Source: Burkholderia glumae LMG 2196 = ATCC 33617 (GTDB taxonomy: Bacteria; Pseudomonadota; Gammaproteobacteria; Burkholderiales; Burkholderiaceae). From it: a DNA stretch of 64,000 nucleotides. The first letter of the stretch is position 1. Every line of letters starts with the position of its first letter. Position numbers and translations under genes: made by a program. Shown piece by piece: positions 45,730 to 53,965 of the stretch. The stretch covers positions 124,001-188,000 of the forward strand of contig NZ_CP009434.1 of the NCBI RefSeq assembly GCF_000960995.1, in the 5' to 3' direction. The notes below the pieces were generated by a model that saw nothing but the letters and a program-made list of their open reading frames with translations, was not told where the DNA came from and did not search any database.

Positions 45730-48021
45730 TCAGAGCATGACGCCGAAGTTCAGCGTGACCGTGCGCCCCGAGGTCGGTACTGCGCGTCCTGAACTGAAGG
45801 CCGACTGGTAGTTCAGATGGTTGGTCAGGTTGTAGCCGTTCAGCGAGAGGCTGTAGCGCCCGTACTGATAGGCGATCATGGCGTCGAGCGAGAACGTGCT
45901 CGGTATATGCCCCGGATTCGCAGTCTTGGCGGCGTTCGCGAGATACGACGACGCATACTGCAGGCCGCCCCCGATCGTAAGCTTACCGGGCACCGGCAGA
46001 ATCACATGTGGCAGGTCGTAGCTGGTCCAGAGCGTCAGGTTGTTATGTGGCACGTCCGGCGCATCTTCCCCGGCCCTGAACGGGATGCTCGAGTATGTAA
46101 CCTTGCCGTCGAGATACGCGTAGGCGAAGTTCGCCGACCAGTGCTTCGTGATCTTGCCCGTCAGCCCCACTTCGAAGCCGCGCACGCGCAGCCCCTCGCC
46201 GTCCTCCTTGAAGCCGGCCAGCGTATCTCCCGTCTCCGGGTCGATCGAGTACGCATGGGTCTTCTTGGTTTGGAACAGCGCACCCGTCAAACCGAGCCGG
46301 CCGTTCAGCAAATCCAGCTTGGAGCCGATTTCCACCGTGTCCGAGCGCTCCGGTTCGCTCGACGGGCCGCCACTCGGCACTTCGGACCGCGAGCCACCCA
46401 CCGCGTAGGCGATGTCGGTGCCGATCGGCCGGTAGGTGCGGGCAAACGACGCATAGAGCATCACGGCCTTCGTCGGCTCCCAAATCGCGCTGATCGACGG
46501 ACTCAGCTTGTTGGTGTTCGAGGTGCCGCCCATCGACGAGGTATTCGTCGAAAACGTGCTGCGGAAATAGTCCCAGCGCAGTGCACCGAGCAACGAGAAC
46601 TGGTCGTTGAGCCAAAAACGGTCGCTCGTGAACAGGCCGATGTCGGTTGCGTTCGCCGAGCGCGTGGTCGCGCCGTATGTGAGCGAATGGTTGCCCGGCA
46701 TCGAATGGACGGGATCGATCACGGTCTGATTGTTAATGCGCCCGGTCCACTTGCCCAGATCGCGATGGTCCCGCTCGTAGATCGTGTCGAGGCCGACCAT
46801 CGCCTGGTTGCGGAACCGGGCGAGGTGGAAGTCGAATTTACCGCTCAGCACGTTCTGAACAGCCCAGCCGCTCTGGCGGTAAGCCACGCCGCCACCCGCG
46901 CCGTAGCGAAGCGGCACATTTAGGCCGCTCAACAGCGTGTGCAGATCCGAGTTCTTCAGGCCGGTGGGCGTGGTAGCCGAGAATTCGCGGTCGTAGACGG
47001 TCACGCGCGTGTCGTTCTCGATCGCGATGCCGTTGCCGAGCGCCTTCTTGAAAAGCGAGGTGATGATATGCGTGTTGGTGTTGTCGCGGTCGGTATCGCG
47101 CACGTAGGAGGTGGACGGCGAGAGGCCCGGAACGTTGTATTCGGTGAGCGGACGATAGATGCCGTCATCGCCCGGCGCCATCGAGACGCCGTAGTCGGGC
47201 ACGCCCTTTCGATGCAGGTATTCGTAATTCAAATGCCATTCGGTGTTCGTGCCGATCCCGGTGCCGAAATCGATCGCGACGCCGCGCCGATCGTCGCGGA
47301 CCTGATCGCGGTCCGGCACGTTGCCGTCTTGATACATGCCGTTGATGCGCACCGCCGTGGTATCGCCGAGCTTGAAGTTGCTGTCCACCGTCGTGCGGAA
47401 CGTCGACGCCGAGCCGATACTCTGGTTGACGCTGGTGCCAGTGTCGAGCACGGCACGCTTGGTCGTCTGGTTGATGATGCCGGCCACGTTGCCGACACCG
47501 AACGCGGCGCCCGACGGCCCCTTGATGACCTCGATACTGTCCGTGTCGAAGCTGTCGCGCTTGTAGGCGCCGAAGTCGCGCAGCCCGTCCACGTAGATGT
47601 CGCCCTTCGCCGACATGCCGCGGATGCTGAACTGGTCACCGCTCTGACCGCCGTTGCCTTCGCCGGTCGACATCGTGATACCGGGAACGTTTTTCAGCGC
47701 CTGCTCGAGCGAGGTGGCGTGCTGCTGCTCGATCAATTTCTGCGAGATGACGTTGATCGTCTTCGGCGTGTCGTGCACGGTGTCGCCGAGCCGCGCAATG
47801 CCTACGGGTGAGCGGTTCGTATTGCTGGTCGACTTGCCGTGGATGTCGATGCGCGGCAGCGCGGCGCTTTCCCGTATCGCGCCGGGCGTCGTGCCGTTGG
47901 CGGCGGCGCCGGCCTGTGCATGGGCGGCGAGCGATGTCAGCGAAGCGCTCATCGCAAGGCTGGCAGTGGTGGCGCCAGACGCAAGCACACGGAGCGCCGA
48001 GCGGCAGTTGATGAATGACAT
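45730..48021 (-). CDS. TonB-dependent siderophore receptor (Fiu-like)
   Basis: Outer-membrane beta-barrel for ferric-siderophore uptake, 763 residues. Signal peptide MSFINCRSALRVLASGATTA...AHAQ; plug domain ~65-200 (DTPKTINVISQKLIEQQHAT, LKNVPGITMSTGEGNGGQSG, DQFSIRGMSAKGDIYVDGLR, IEVIKGPSGAAFGVGNVAGI); 22-strand barrel ending in TSGRTVTLNFGVML. The plug resembles catecholate receptors such as Fiu. The frame is open to 48180, but the signal peptide sets the start at 48021 with GGGGGAAAG upstream. Followed by the PKHD and oxidase genes. A palindrome sits in the upstream AT-rich region. Confidence 0.93.
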   Translation of the reverse strand: MSFINCRSALRVLASGATTASLAMSASLTSLAAHAQAGAAANGTTPGAIRESAALPRIDIHGKSTSNTNRSPVGIARLGDTVHDTPKTINVISQKLIEQQHATSLEQALKNVPGITMSTGEGNGGQSGDQFSIRGMSAKGDIYVDGLRDFGAYKRDSFDTDSIEVIKGPSGAAFGVGNVAGIINQTTKRAVLDTGTSVNQSIGSASTFRTTVDSNFKLGDTTAVRINGMYQDGNVPDRDQVRDDRRGVAIDFGTGIGTNTEWHLNYEYLHRKGVPDYGVSMAPGDDGIYRPLTEYNVPGLSPSTSYVRDTDRDNTNTHIITSLFKKALGNGIAIENDTRVTVYDREFSATTPTGLKNSDLHTLLSGLNVPLRYGAGGGVAYRQSGWAVQNVLSGKFDFHLARFRNQAMVGLDTIYERDHRDLGKWTGRINNQTVIDPVHSMPGNHSLTYGATTRSANATDIGLFTSDRFWLNDQFSLLGALRWDYFRSTFSTNTSSMGGTSNTNKLSPSISAIWEPTKAVMLYASFARTYRPIGTDIAYAVGGSRSEVPSGGPSSEPERSDTVEIGSKLDLLNGRLGLTGALFQTKKTHAYSIDPETGDTLAGFKEDGEGLRVRGFEVGLTGKITKHWSANFAYAYLDGKVTYSSIPFRAGEDAPDVPHNNLTLWTSYDLPHVILPVPGKLTIGGGLQYASSYLANAAKTANPGHIPSTFSLDAMIAYQYGRYSLSLNGYNLTNHLNYQSAFSSGRAVPTSGRTVTLNFGVML

Positions 48022-48354
48022 GATGTGGATACTTTCCCCCTTGGCAGTGGCGTGATGAAGCACCATCGAACCGCCCGGCTCATTGCGGCGCCACCGGCCA
48101 CCGAATGCGGTGGAGCGCGCTGCCGACATCGTAGATAGCGAACCAAACTGCCCGTGTTCAGGCTTGTCATGCAAAGACATTTGATTCGGATACCAAAGTT
48201 ATTGTCCTGAAATCGGGCAACGAAATGATGCTAACAAGAATGTAAATTATTACGATTTACGATTGTTGTGTTTGTTTCGTAAAATTGAGGACGATCAATA
48301 TCAGGCAGAGTTTGCCGATAACCGATGGGCAGTATTTTGAGATCGTGGGCGATC
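48022..48354. promoter_or_regulatory. Siderophore receptor upstream region
   Basis: 330 bp, AT-rich at 48180-48300. gtaaat (48242-48247) and atttac (48255-48260) form a palindrome around tattacg. It resembles half of a Fur-type AT-rich site only loosely, so iron control here is inferred mainly from the gene. Confidence 0.4.
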
Positions 48355-49138
48355 CTACGACGCGCCGGCTCGCCAGATCGAATATCGCTGCGAGAGACAG
48401 CCAGCCTTCCCCGGTCCTGACAAACGTGATGTGCCTGCCACCCCCAGGGCGCGATCAGGCTGCCTGCCGTTGAAACGACGTTCGAGCAGGTTCGACGCTA
48501 CGGGCCGGCTGTGCTCCGAGTCCGTCGTGACCCGCCTGGCATGCCTGTAGACCGGACCCAAGCCCGGCGCTGCAAGCTGCGTCGCACTCGCTGCTCGCTC
48601 GCCGAGCGGCCTTGAGTTCGCAATAGCCGCAGCATATGCGCGCGGCCATACGCGCCACGATGCTTGCGATGGATGGCCCCGACTTCCCCGTCCAGGGCCG
48701 CGTTCGCTTGCGCCTTCGCGCTGGTGGGATGAACACGCCACTGGCAATATCCGCTGCGCGACACGCCCAGAAGCCGGCACAGCCGCGTGACGCTGTACGG
48801 GTCGCGGTGCTCGTCGATCCATGCGTACTTCACCGCGCCCCCTTCGCGAAGTACGCCGTCGTTTTTAGCAAAATTTCGATATCGAGTTTCGCGCTGGCCT
48901 GTTCCTTACGCAGTCGACTGTCTCGGCAGCGAACTCGCTGATCGGGCGTGTCGCACGCCTGGCAAGCGCATCATGACCAACTGTCTTTTCCGTGCTGCTC
49001 GCGGGCGGGTTGCGTCGAGTTCAATTCCCTAACATTGCTACTGGAACGCCAAGCCCGCGCCGATGAATGCTGGCCGACCGATGCAGCAAGCCTGACAGCC
49101 TCAATCTCGAACTCGTCCGTGTATTGCCATTTCGGCAT
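48355..49138 (-). pseudogene. Decayed IS3-family element (OrfA + OrfB remnants)
   Basis: OrfA begins near 49138 (MPKWQYTDEFEIEAVRLAAS, then VGQHSSAR), loses frame, and resumes at about 48920-48835 with SRLRKEQASAKLDIEILLKT and TAYFAKGAR-stop. OrfB follows at 48833 (KYAWIDEHRDPYSVTRLCRL, LGVSRSGYCQWRVHP) and then in another frame RVTTDSEHSRPVASNLLERR, stopping before the catalytic core is complete. This is an IS401/IS407-like element that is frameshifted and truncated. It separates the siderophore and adhesin regions. Confidence 0.85.
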
Positions 49139-49389
49139 TGATTTTTCTGACGTGCAACCGTCCATACATATGAGAAATTGACTGAATTCATGCTGTACGT
49201 GAAATCGAGGCAGGGTCACACAATAGCCGATCGATGTGATAGCCGAATTTACCGGAACGACGATTTCCCTTGGCGAAATCGATTGCCGCGCACTCTCGGG
49301 CGGCAAACATAACAACTGCATCAGTTGAGTCACTCTTTCAGTTGGACATCACTGGATTGCCGCAGACGCTATCGTCGCGGCCCAGACGC

Positions 49390-49612
49390 GATTTGCTTCG
49401 CTCACGTGGCAAACGTCGATCACCTTGCGCACCACAGCCCCGAGCTCGTGATGCTGATGAATTATCTAGACATTGTGCGCGACGGCAAGGCGAGCTTCGT
49501 TGGGCGCTTTGACACGCCGCCGTTTCTGGCTGACATGACCGATACCGTGGTGTCGCATCAATGGTCGAACCCTTTGGACTATTTCTATTTCGACGTGTGC
49601 TGGCAAGGCTAG
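49390..49612 (+). pseudogene. Fragment of a third DUF2827 gene, opposite strand
   Basis: The frame reads FAHVANVDHLAHHSPELVML, MNYLDIVRDGKASFVGRFD, TPPFLADMTDTVVSHQWSNP, LDYFYFDVCWQG-stop. It aligns with the C-terminal third of the two intact DUF2827 proteins (NSLDLVRHHKATFEPRLELP, FLSQHVDAVISHQWENPQNY, LYYDVLYGG). The N-terminal two-thirds and last ~70 residues are missing, and it points the other way. It ends exactly where a second broken gene ends from the other side, marking a rearrangement junction near 49608. Confidence 0.8.
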
Positions 49613-49790
49613 TCGGCATCGCGCAGCAGTTCGTCGGCCGAGGCGCCGGCGTTGACGGGCGCCAGCGAGAGCGCCGGTGCGGCGGGGGCAGCGGGGCAGC
49701 GGGTTCGGGCGCCGGCGTCTGGGCGTGCGCGAGGCTTGCCGCGCCGGCGGCCAAGCATGCGGCCGCGCATCGTACTAGAGTCGCTTTCAA
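49609..49790 (-). pseudogene. Broken secreted-protein gene at the end of the adhesin operon
   Basis: A textbook ribosome site AGGAGG lies 5 bases before a TTG start at 49790, reading MKATLVRCAAACLAAGAASL-AHA, a signal peptide, then a Pro/Ala-rich stretch TPAPEPAAPLPPP. The frame then appears shifted: the better continuation is PALSLAPVNAGASADELLRD in another frame, ending in a stop at the junction. It lies 51 bp after the DUF2827 gene, so it was the operon's last gene. The full product may have been an outer-membrane protein; family unknown. Confidence 0.55.
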
Positions 49791-49841
49791 GAGGCCTCCT
49801 GGCTGGTTCGAAAGGCGTGAAAGGGGCGGCAAGGCCGCGCG

Positions 49842-50993
49842 TCAGCGATAGACCGCGGCGAGCGCTTCGGTGTAGGCCGCCACGTTGTCGGGGTTGTGGA
49901 TGTCGACCGAGTGCAGCAAACGGGCGGTGCGCTCGCGGTAGGCATCGAGATTCGCGTCGTGCTCGCGGTACGCGCGCAGCAACTGCCGGCCGCCTTCCTG
50001 GCAATCGAAGTCCGGATAGTAGTAGCCGCATTCGCCCAGGTAGGGCGAGTTGTGGACGAGCGGATAGCCGCCATACAGCAGCTCGTAATAGAGGTAGTTC
50101 TGGGCGTTCTCCCACGTGTGGGAGACCACGGCGTCGCCGTATTGCGACATGAATTCGTAGATCGCGAAGCGGCCCTCGAAGCTGGCCAGGCCGTGATTGA
50201 CGAGGTCGAGGCTGCGCGCGAAATGCACGAAGGTGGTGTGGTCCTTCAGGTGCAGCGTGTTGCATACCCGCACGAACTCCACGAACGACGGCTGCGCGCG
50301 ATACGCTTCCTCGGCCACCAGCATCGGGATGATGCTCGTCTTCACCATGCAGATGTTCGGCTCGAACATCGCGATGCGCCAGCGCGAGCGGCCCGGGCGA
50401 TAGCCGAACGCGCGGCCCGTCTCGAGCGCGCCGCGCGCCTTGTCGAACAGCATCGGATGCCAGATGTGCGGGACGATCGTCACCTTCTGGCGCAGCCCCG
50501 TTTGCAGATAGTGGCGGCACGAGTGCTCGAATTCCGGAATCGTCCAGACGCCGTCGTACTGCGCGCCCGAGAACAGAAAGCCTGGCGGCTTGTCGAACAT
50601 GGCACGCTCGATATCGATCACGTAGTCGTTGCCCACCCGCATCGTGATCACCTTGCCGCCGCGCTTGCGGAATACCGAGAGCCAGTCGGCGTTGAACAGC
50701 GCGCTCATCTCGATCAGCACGTCGCAGCGCGCCATCGCCTCGTCCATCGAGATCAGCGGCACGCTCCATTCATCCAGCATCATCTGCGGATCGGCCGGCT
50801 CGGTGCCGGCGCCGTTCACCATCACCGCCTCGGCCACCAGCGGCGACTGCCGCAACAGCAGCACCAGCAGCAGACAGTTCTGGAAGATGCCGTTTTCCCA
50901 CAGCGACTGGCCGGCGCCGCGCACGTACAGCGAGACGCCCACCACGAGACGCTTGCTGCCGTTCTGGACGTCACGGACGGGAATATCGGACAT
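49842..50993 (-). CDS. DUF2827 family protein (putative glycosyltransferase), copy A
   Basis: 383 residues, about the same length as its neighbour and similar throughout. Conserved blocks: VVGVSLYVRGAGQSLWENGI near the N-terminus; VIEMSALFNADWL-type mid-domain; MFEPNICMVKTSIIPMLVAE around residue 205; FMSQYGDAVVSHTWENAQNY and LYYELLYGGYPLVHNSPYLG, then GYYYPDFD. The EPN...E spacing and C-terminal GGYPLVHN/EGG region recall GT-B glycosyltransferases, but activity is inferred, not shown. No signal peptide: cytoplasmic. It follows copy B by 23 bp in the adhesin operon, so it probably modifies the adhesin before export. Confidence 0.82.
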   Translation of the reverse strand: MSDIPVRDVQNGSKRLVVGVSLYVRGAGQSLWENGIFQNCLLLVLLLRQSPLVAEAVMVNGAGTEPADPQMMLDEWSVPLISMDEAMARCDVLIEMSALFNADWLSVFRKRGGKVITMRVGNDYVIDIERAMFDKPPGFLFSGAQYDGVWTIPEFEHSCRHYLQTGLRQKVTIVPHIWHPMLFDKARGALETGRAFGYRPGRSRWRIAMFEPNICMVKTSIIPMLVAEEAYRAQPSFVEFVRVCNTLHLKDHTTFVHFARSLDLVNHGLASFEGRFAIYEFMSQYGDAVVSHTWENAQNYLYYELLYGGYPLVHNSPYLGECGYYYPDFDCQEGGRQLLRAYREHDANLDAYRERTARLLHSVDIHNPDNVAAYTEALAAVYR

Positions 50994-51016
50994 GCAGGTT
51001 CTCCCGCTGAAATCGC

Positions 51017-52162
51017 TCAGGCCAACAGGCGTTCGACGTAGGCGTCGAGATTCGCCGGATTATCGATCGAGACGCGCCGCAGCATCGCGTCGGCCTTCTC
51101 GCGGTAGCCGGCCAGGTTCGCATCGTGTTCGCGCCACGCTTCGAGCAACACACGGCCGCCCGTGGCCGAATCGAATTCCGGATAGTAGTAGCCGGCGTCG
51201 CCGAGCATCGGCGAATTGTGGATCAACGGATAGCCGCCGTAGAGCACGTCGTAGTAGAGATAGTTTTGCGGATTCTCCCACTGGTGCGAAATCACCGCGT
51301 CCACGTGTTGCGAGAGAAATGACGGCAGTTCCAGGCGCGGTTCGAAGGTGGCCTTGTGGTGGCGCACCAGGTCGAGGCTGTTCGCGAAGTGCAGGAAGGT
51401 GCGATGTTCCTTCATGTGCATCGTGTTGACGACGTAGAGGTGCTGCACCGCTGCCGGCTCCGCGCGGTAGCATTCATCGGCCACCAGCATCGGGTAATGG
51501 CAGCTCTTGACCACCGAGATGTTCGGCTCGAGGATCGCCAGCCGCCAGGCGCCGCGGCCCGGCTGGTAGCCGAAGCGGATGCCTTCGCCGGCGAGCGCCG
51601 CAATGCGCCGGTCGATGAAGTGCGGCGACCAGATGTGCGGCATCGAATGGACCGGCACGCGCATCAGCGTGCGCAGCAGCGGCTTGGCCGTCTTGTCGTC
51701 CTTCGGCAGCATCCAGACTTCGTCATAGGGGCCGCCGTTGAAGATGTGGCCCGAGGGCTGGTTGAAGATCGGCGTTTCGCAGAGGCCGGCGTAGACGTTG
51801 CCGACGAAGCACATGATCAGCTTCTTGCCGAGCGTCTTCATGTAGCGCAGCCAGTCCACCGGCAGTTGCGCACCCATTTCGATCACCACGTCGAGTTCGT
51901 GCGAGACGTCGCGCGGGTTCACCAGCGCGATGTCCAGATCGGTGAAATCGAGGCCGGCAGGGATCTGCCGCGCGTCGCCGCCGTTCAGGAACACGATGCG
52001 GGCGATGCGTTCCGATCGCCTGAGCATCATCGCGAGGAACGCGATGTTTTGATGGATGCCGTTCTCCCAGATCGCCTGGCCGTTCCTCGCGAACAGCGAA
52101 ATGCCGACGGTCAGGCGCCGGTCAGCGCCGTGGCTCGGCGTGGCGTGAGAAGTATCGATCAC
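51017..52162 (-). CDS. DUF2827 family protein (putative glycosyltransferase), copy B
   Basis: 381 residues, a divergent paralogue of copy A: TVGISLFARNGQAIWENGIH, FVGNVYAGLCETPIFNQPSG, LEPNISVVKSCHYPMLVADE, FLSQHVDAVISHQWENPQNY, LYYDVLYGGYPLIHNSPMLG, GYYYPEFD. The start ATG overlaps the stop of the adhesin gene (ATGA at 52159-52162), a strong sign of translational coupling and a joint function. Glycosyltransferase activity is inferred from fold-like motifs and context. Two different copies may act in sequence on one glycan. Confidence 0.83.
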   Translation of the reverse strand: MIDTSHATPSHGADRRLTVGISLFARNGQAIWENGIHQNIAFLAMMLRRSERIARIVFLNGGDARQIPAGLDFTDLDIALVNPRDVSHELDVVIEMGAQLPVDWLRYMKTLGKKLIMCFVGNVYAGLCETPIFNQPSGHIFNGGPYDEVWMLPKDDKTAKPLLRTLMRVPVHSMPHIWSPHFIDRRIAALAGEGIRFGYQPGRGAWRLAILEPNISVVKSCHYPMLVADECYRAEPAAVQHLYVVNTMHMKEHRTFLHFANSLDLVRHHKATFEPRLELPSFLSQHVDAVISHQWENPQNYLYYDVLYGGYPLIHNSPMLGDAGYYYPEFDSATGGRVLLEAWREHDANLAGYREKADAMLRRVSIDNPANLDAYVERLLA

Positions 52163-53478
52163 CAGCTGTATCCATATCCGACACCATACGTCTTGTTCTG
52201 GCCCGAGACGCCGATGCCCAGTTTCAGAATGCCGTTGGTTGTCACGTGCGCGCTTGCGCCGAACGCCATGCCCGACTGACCGGCGAAGCGCGCCACGCCG
52301 ACCGCGACATTGATCGTCTTGCCCGGTTCGACCTGCGGCAGCATGGTCAGCGCGGTGGCGGCGGCAATGCCCTGGCGCGCCATCGTATCCGTTTGCCGCA
52401 GAGCCTGCTGGGTCTGCGTGATCTGCGTACCCAGCGTATTGATCTGGTTCTGCTGGCCGGCGAACGATTGTGACATAGAAGTCGACAGCGCACTCAGCTG
52501 GTTGAGGTTGACCGCGTCCGTGCCTTGCGTGCCCGGCGCCACGTTGGTGAGCTGGCGCTGTTGCGATGCACTGCCCACCGACACCACGTTCGAGCGCCCG
52601 TCGTCGTTCGAGCCCTGGCCGAGCGCGACCGAGTTCGAGCCGGCCGTGACCGACGGCGCCTGGGCGGCCGGACTCGACATGTCCGCCGCGTAGCCGCCGG
52701 AACTGAGCGAGCGCGTGGTGTTGTTGTTTATCGCCGTTGACAACTCGTTCAGCGTGTTGTCGATGTTCGTCACGCCGCTTGAGAGCGACGCAATGTAGTT
52801 ATTCGTCGTGCTCAGGCCCGTGGATAGCGAACCGATGCTTGTCGAGATCGAGGTCGACAGCGAACCAATGGAACTGATAGCCGACGACAGGCCAGTCGAG
52901 GTCGACGTGGACAGCGAATAAAGCTGACTGCCGTTGATCGCGTCGGTACTGGTCGACGACACATCGCCGGGTGCGATGTTGATAATTCGGCGTTGAGTCT
53001 CGCGGTTCCCTACGCTGAAGACATTCGACTGTGCGTCATCCGTACTGTCATTACCCACCGCGACACTGCCGTTACCGGTCGCCTTCGAGTCTGCGCCGAT
53101 GGCGACGCTGTGAAAGCCAGTCGCCGTTGCAGTATCCCCGATAGCGGTACTACGGCCGCCGTTGGCGGTCGCCGACGTGCCAACGGCGGTGTTGGCGTTC
53201 GTGTCATCGCCGCCAGCTAAAGTTTCGTAGCCATTCTTGGTCCGCGAGACGGCATAACCAATCATGTTCTTCGCGTCGTCTCCGACCGCTAGGTTGTTCG
53301 CCATTGCCGATTCGCCTAGGACGAATCCCAGAGCGAAGACGAGCGGGATTCTCGCGCTGACCCGGCCGACCTTCGGAATGGACGACTTATTCGCTTTACC
53401 CTGAGTGGAACAGAGTTCCGATGCAGCAACCCAAGCGCCGAGGGCTTCGTTCCAGATCGAGCGATATGCACGGTTCAT
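52159..53478 (-). CDS. YadA-like trimeric autotransporter adhesin
   Basis: 439 residues, a short trimeric autotransporter (type Vc). Order: extended signal peptide region starting MNRAYRSIWNEALGAWVAAS; hydrophobic core to ~60; YadA head repeats ~85-150 (NTAVGTSATANGGRSTAIGD, SVAIGADSKATGNGSVAVG); neck IINIAPGDVSSTSTDAINGS; Ser/Thr-rich coiled-coil stalk with SLSTSISTSIGSLSTGLSTT; a second head/neck (SVALGQGSNDDGRSNVVSVG, LTNVAPGTQGTDAVNLNQL); YadA anchor from ~345 ending GIGVSGQNKTYGVGYGYSW. The start at 53478 overlaps the stop of the upstream small ORF (ATGA), and its own stop overlaps DUF2827 copy B. The serine/threonine stalk is a plausible O-glycan acceptor. Confidence 0.93.
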   Translation of the reverse strand: MNRAYRSIWNEALGAWVAASELCSTQGKANKSSIPKVGRVSARIPLVFALGFVLGESAMANNLAVGDDAKNMIGYAVSRTKNGYETLAGGDDTNANTAVGTSATANGGRSTAIGDTATATGFHSVAIGADSKATGNGSVAVGNDSTDDAQSNVFSVGNRETQRRIINIAPGDVSSTSTDAINGSQLYSLSTSTSTGLSSAISSIGSLSTSISTSIGSLSTGLSTTNNYIASLSSGVTNIDNTLNELSTAINNNTTRSLSSGGYAADMSSPAAQAPSVTAGSNSVALGQGSNDDGRSNVVSVGSASQQRQLTNVAPGTQGTDAVNLNQLSALSTSMSQSFAGQQNQINTLGTQITQTQQALRQTDTMARQGIAAATALTMLPQVEPGKTINVAVGVARFAGQSGMAFGASAHVTTNGILKLGIGVSGQNKTYGVGYGYSW

Positions 53479-53753
53479 GCCCTGCACCTCCAGACGACAT
53501 CGGAACGATGTCCGTCGAAGTCGATGGAAGCCAGACGGAATTGATAGCTGCCGACAGACTTGATCTTATGCTCGACGCAATCATTGCTTTTATCTGAGAC
53601 CGAAAAAGCATCGCTGCCTGCCGTGGCGATAACGCCAACGATTTCCGCAATCATTGTAGAAAAATTGCACATTCTCAAATTCCCCCAAGCAAGAGATATT
53701 GCACTCACGACATTCACCGCAGCGCTTACTTCTTCCTCAGAAGCGCATAACAT
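53475..53753 (-). CDS. Small unknown ORF coupled to the adhesin gene
   Basis: 92 residues from MLCASEEEVSAAVNVVSAIS (a shorter start at 53672, MCNFSTMIAEIVGVI, is possible). The C-terminal part reads SNDCVEHKIKSVGSYQFRLA, ASIDFDGHRSDVVWRCRA. The last codons overlap the adhesin start (ATGA), so its translation would set adhesin initiation. Upstream in-frame codons (FSLIIIVWVS) are hydrophobic and could form a leader if a non-ATG start were used. No family recognised. AT-richer than the adhesin gene. Confidence 0.5.
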   Translation of the reverse strand: MLCASEEEVSAAVNVVSAISLAWGNLRMCNFSTMIAEIVGVIATAGSDAFSVSDKSNDCVEHKIKSVGSYQFRLASIDFDGHRSDVVWRCRA

Positions 53754-53864
53754 CGATACCCAAACTATAATAATTAACGAAAAGAGTTTTTCTGATGCGG
53801 CGTGGACGCATCCGTCACCGATAGACGTACTTGCGCGTCGGGTATGGGATAATCCACCCAAAAG

Positions 53865-53965
53865 CAAGGATTTTTTCTATTTGCGAATGCAAGCTCAGAC
53901 GCCGGAACCCATCCACCCAGCCATGCCTCGAATAAAATATATATTTTCGATAAATTAAAGGGCAC
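53865..53965 (-). pseudogene. Orphan extended signal peptide (ESPR) relic of a second autotransporter
   Basis: The minus strand reads NLSKIYILFEAWLGGWVPAS, ELAFANRK. This matches the ESPR consensus NKxYxxxWNxxxGxWVxASE(L)Ax...K found only at the start of large type V secreted proteins. The normal Trp-Asn is replaced by Phe-Glu and the downstream hydrophobic core and head are missing. It lies 400 bp upstream of the intact adhesin. Confidence 0.65.

Noticed and set aside
48185..48290. Fur box upstream of the siderophore receptor
   Set aside because: The region is AT-rich with one short palindrome, but agreement with the GATAATGATAATCATTATC consensus is too poor to call.
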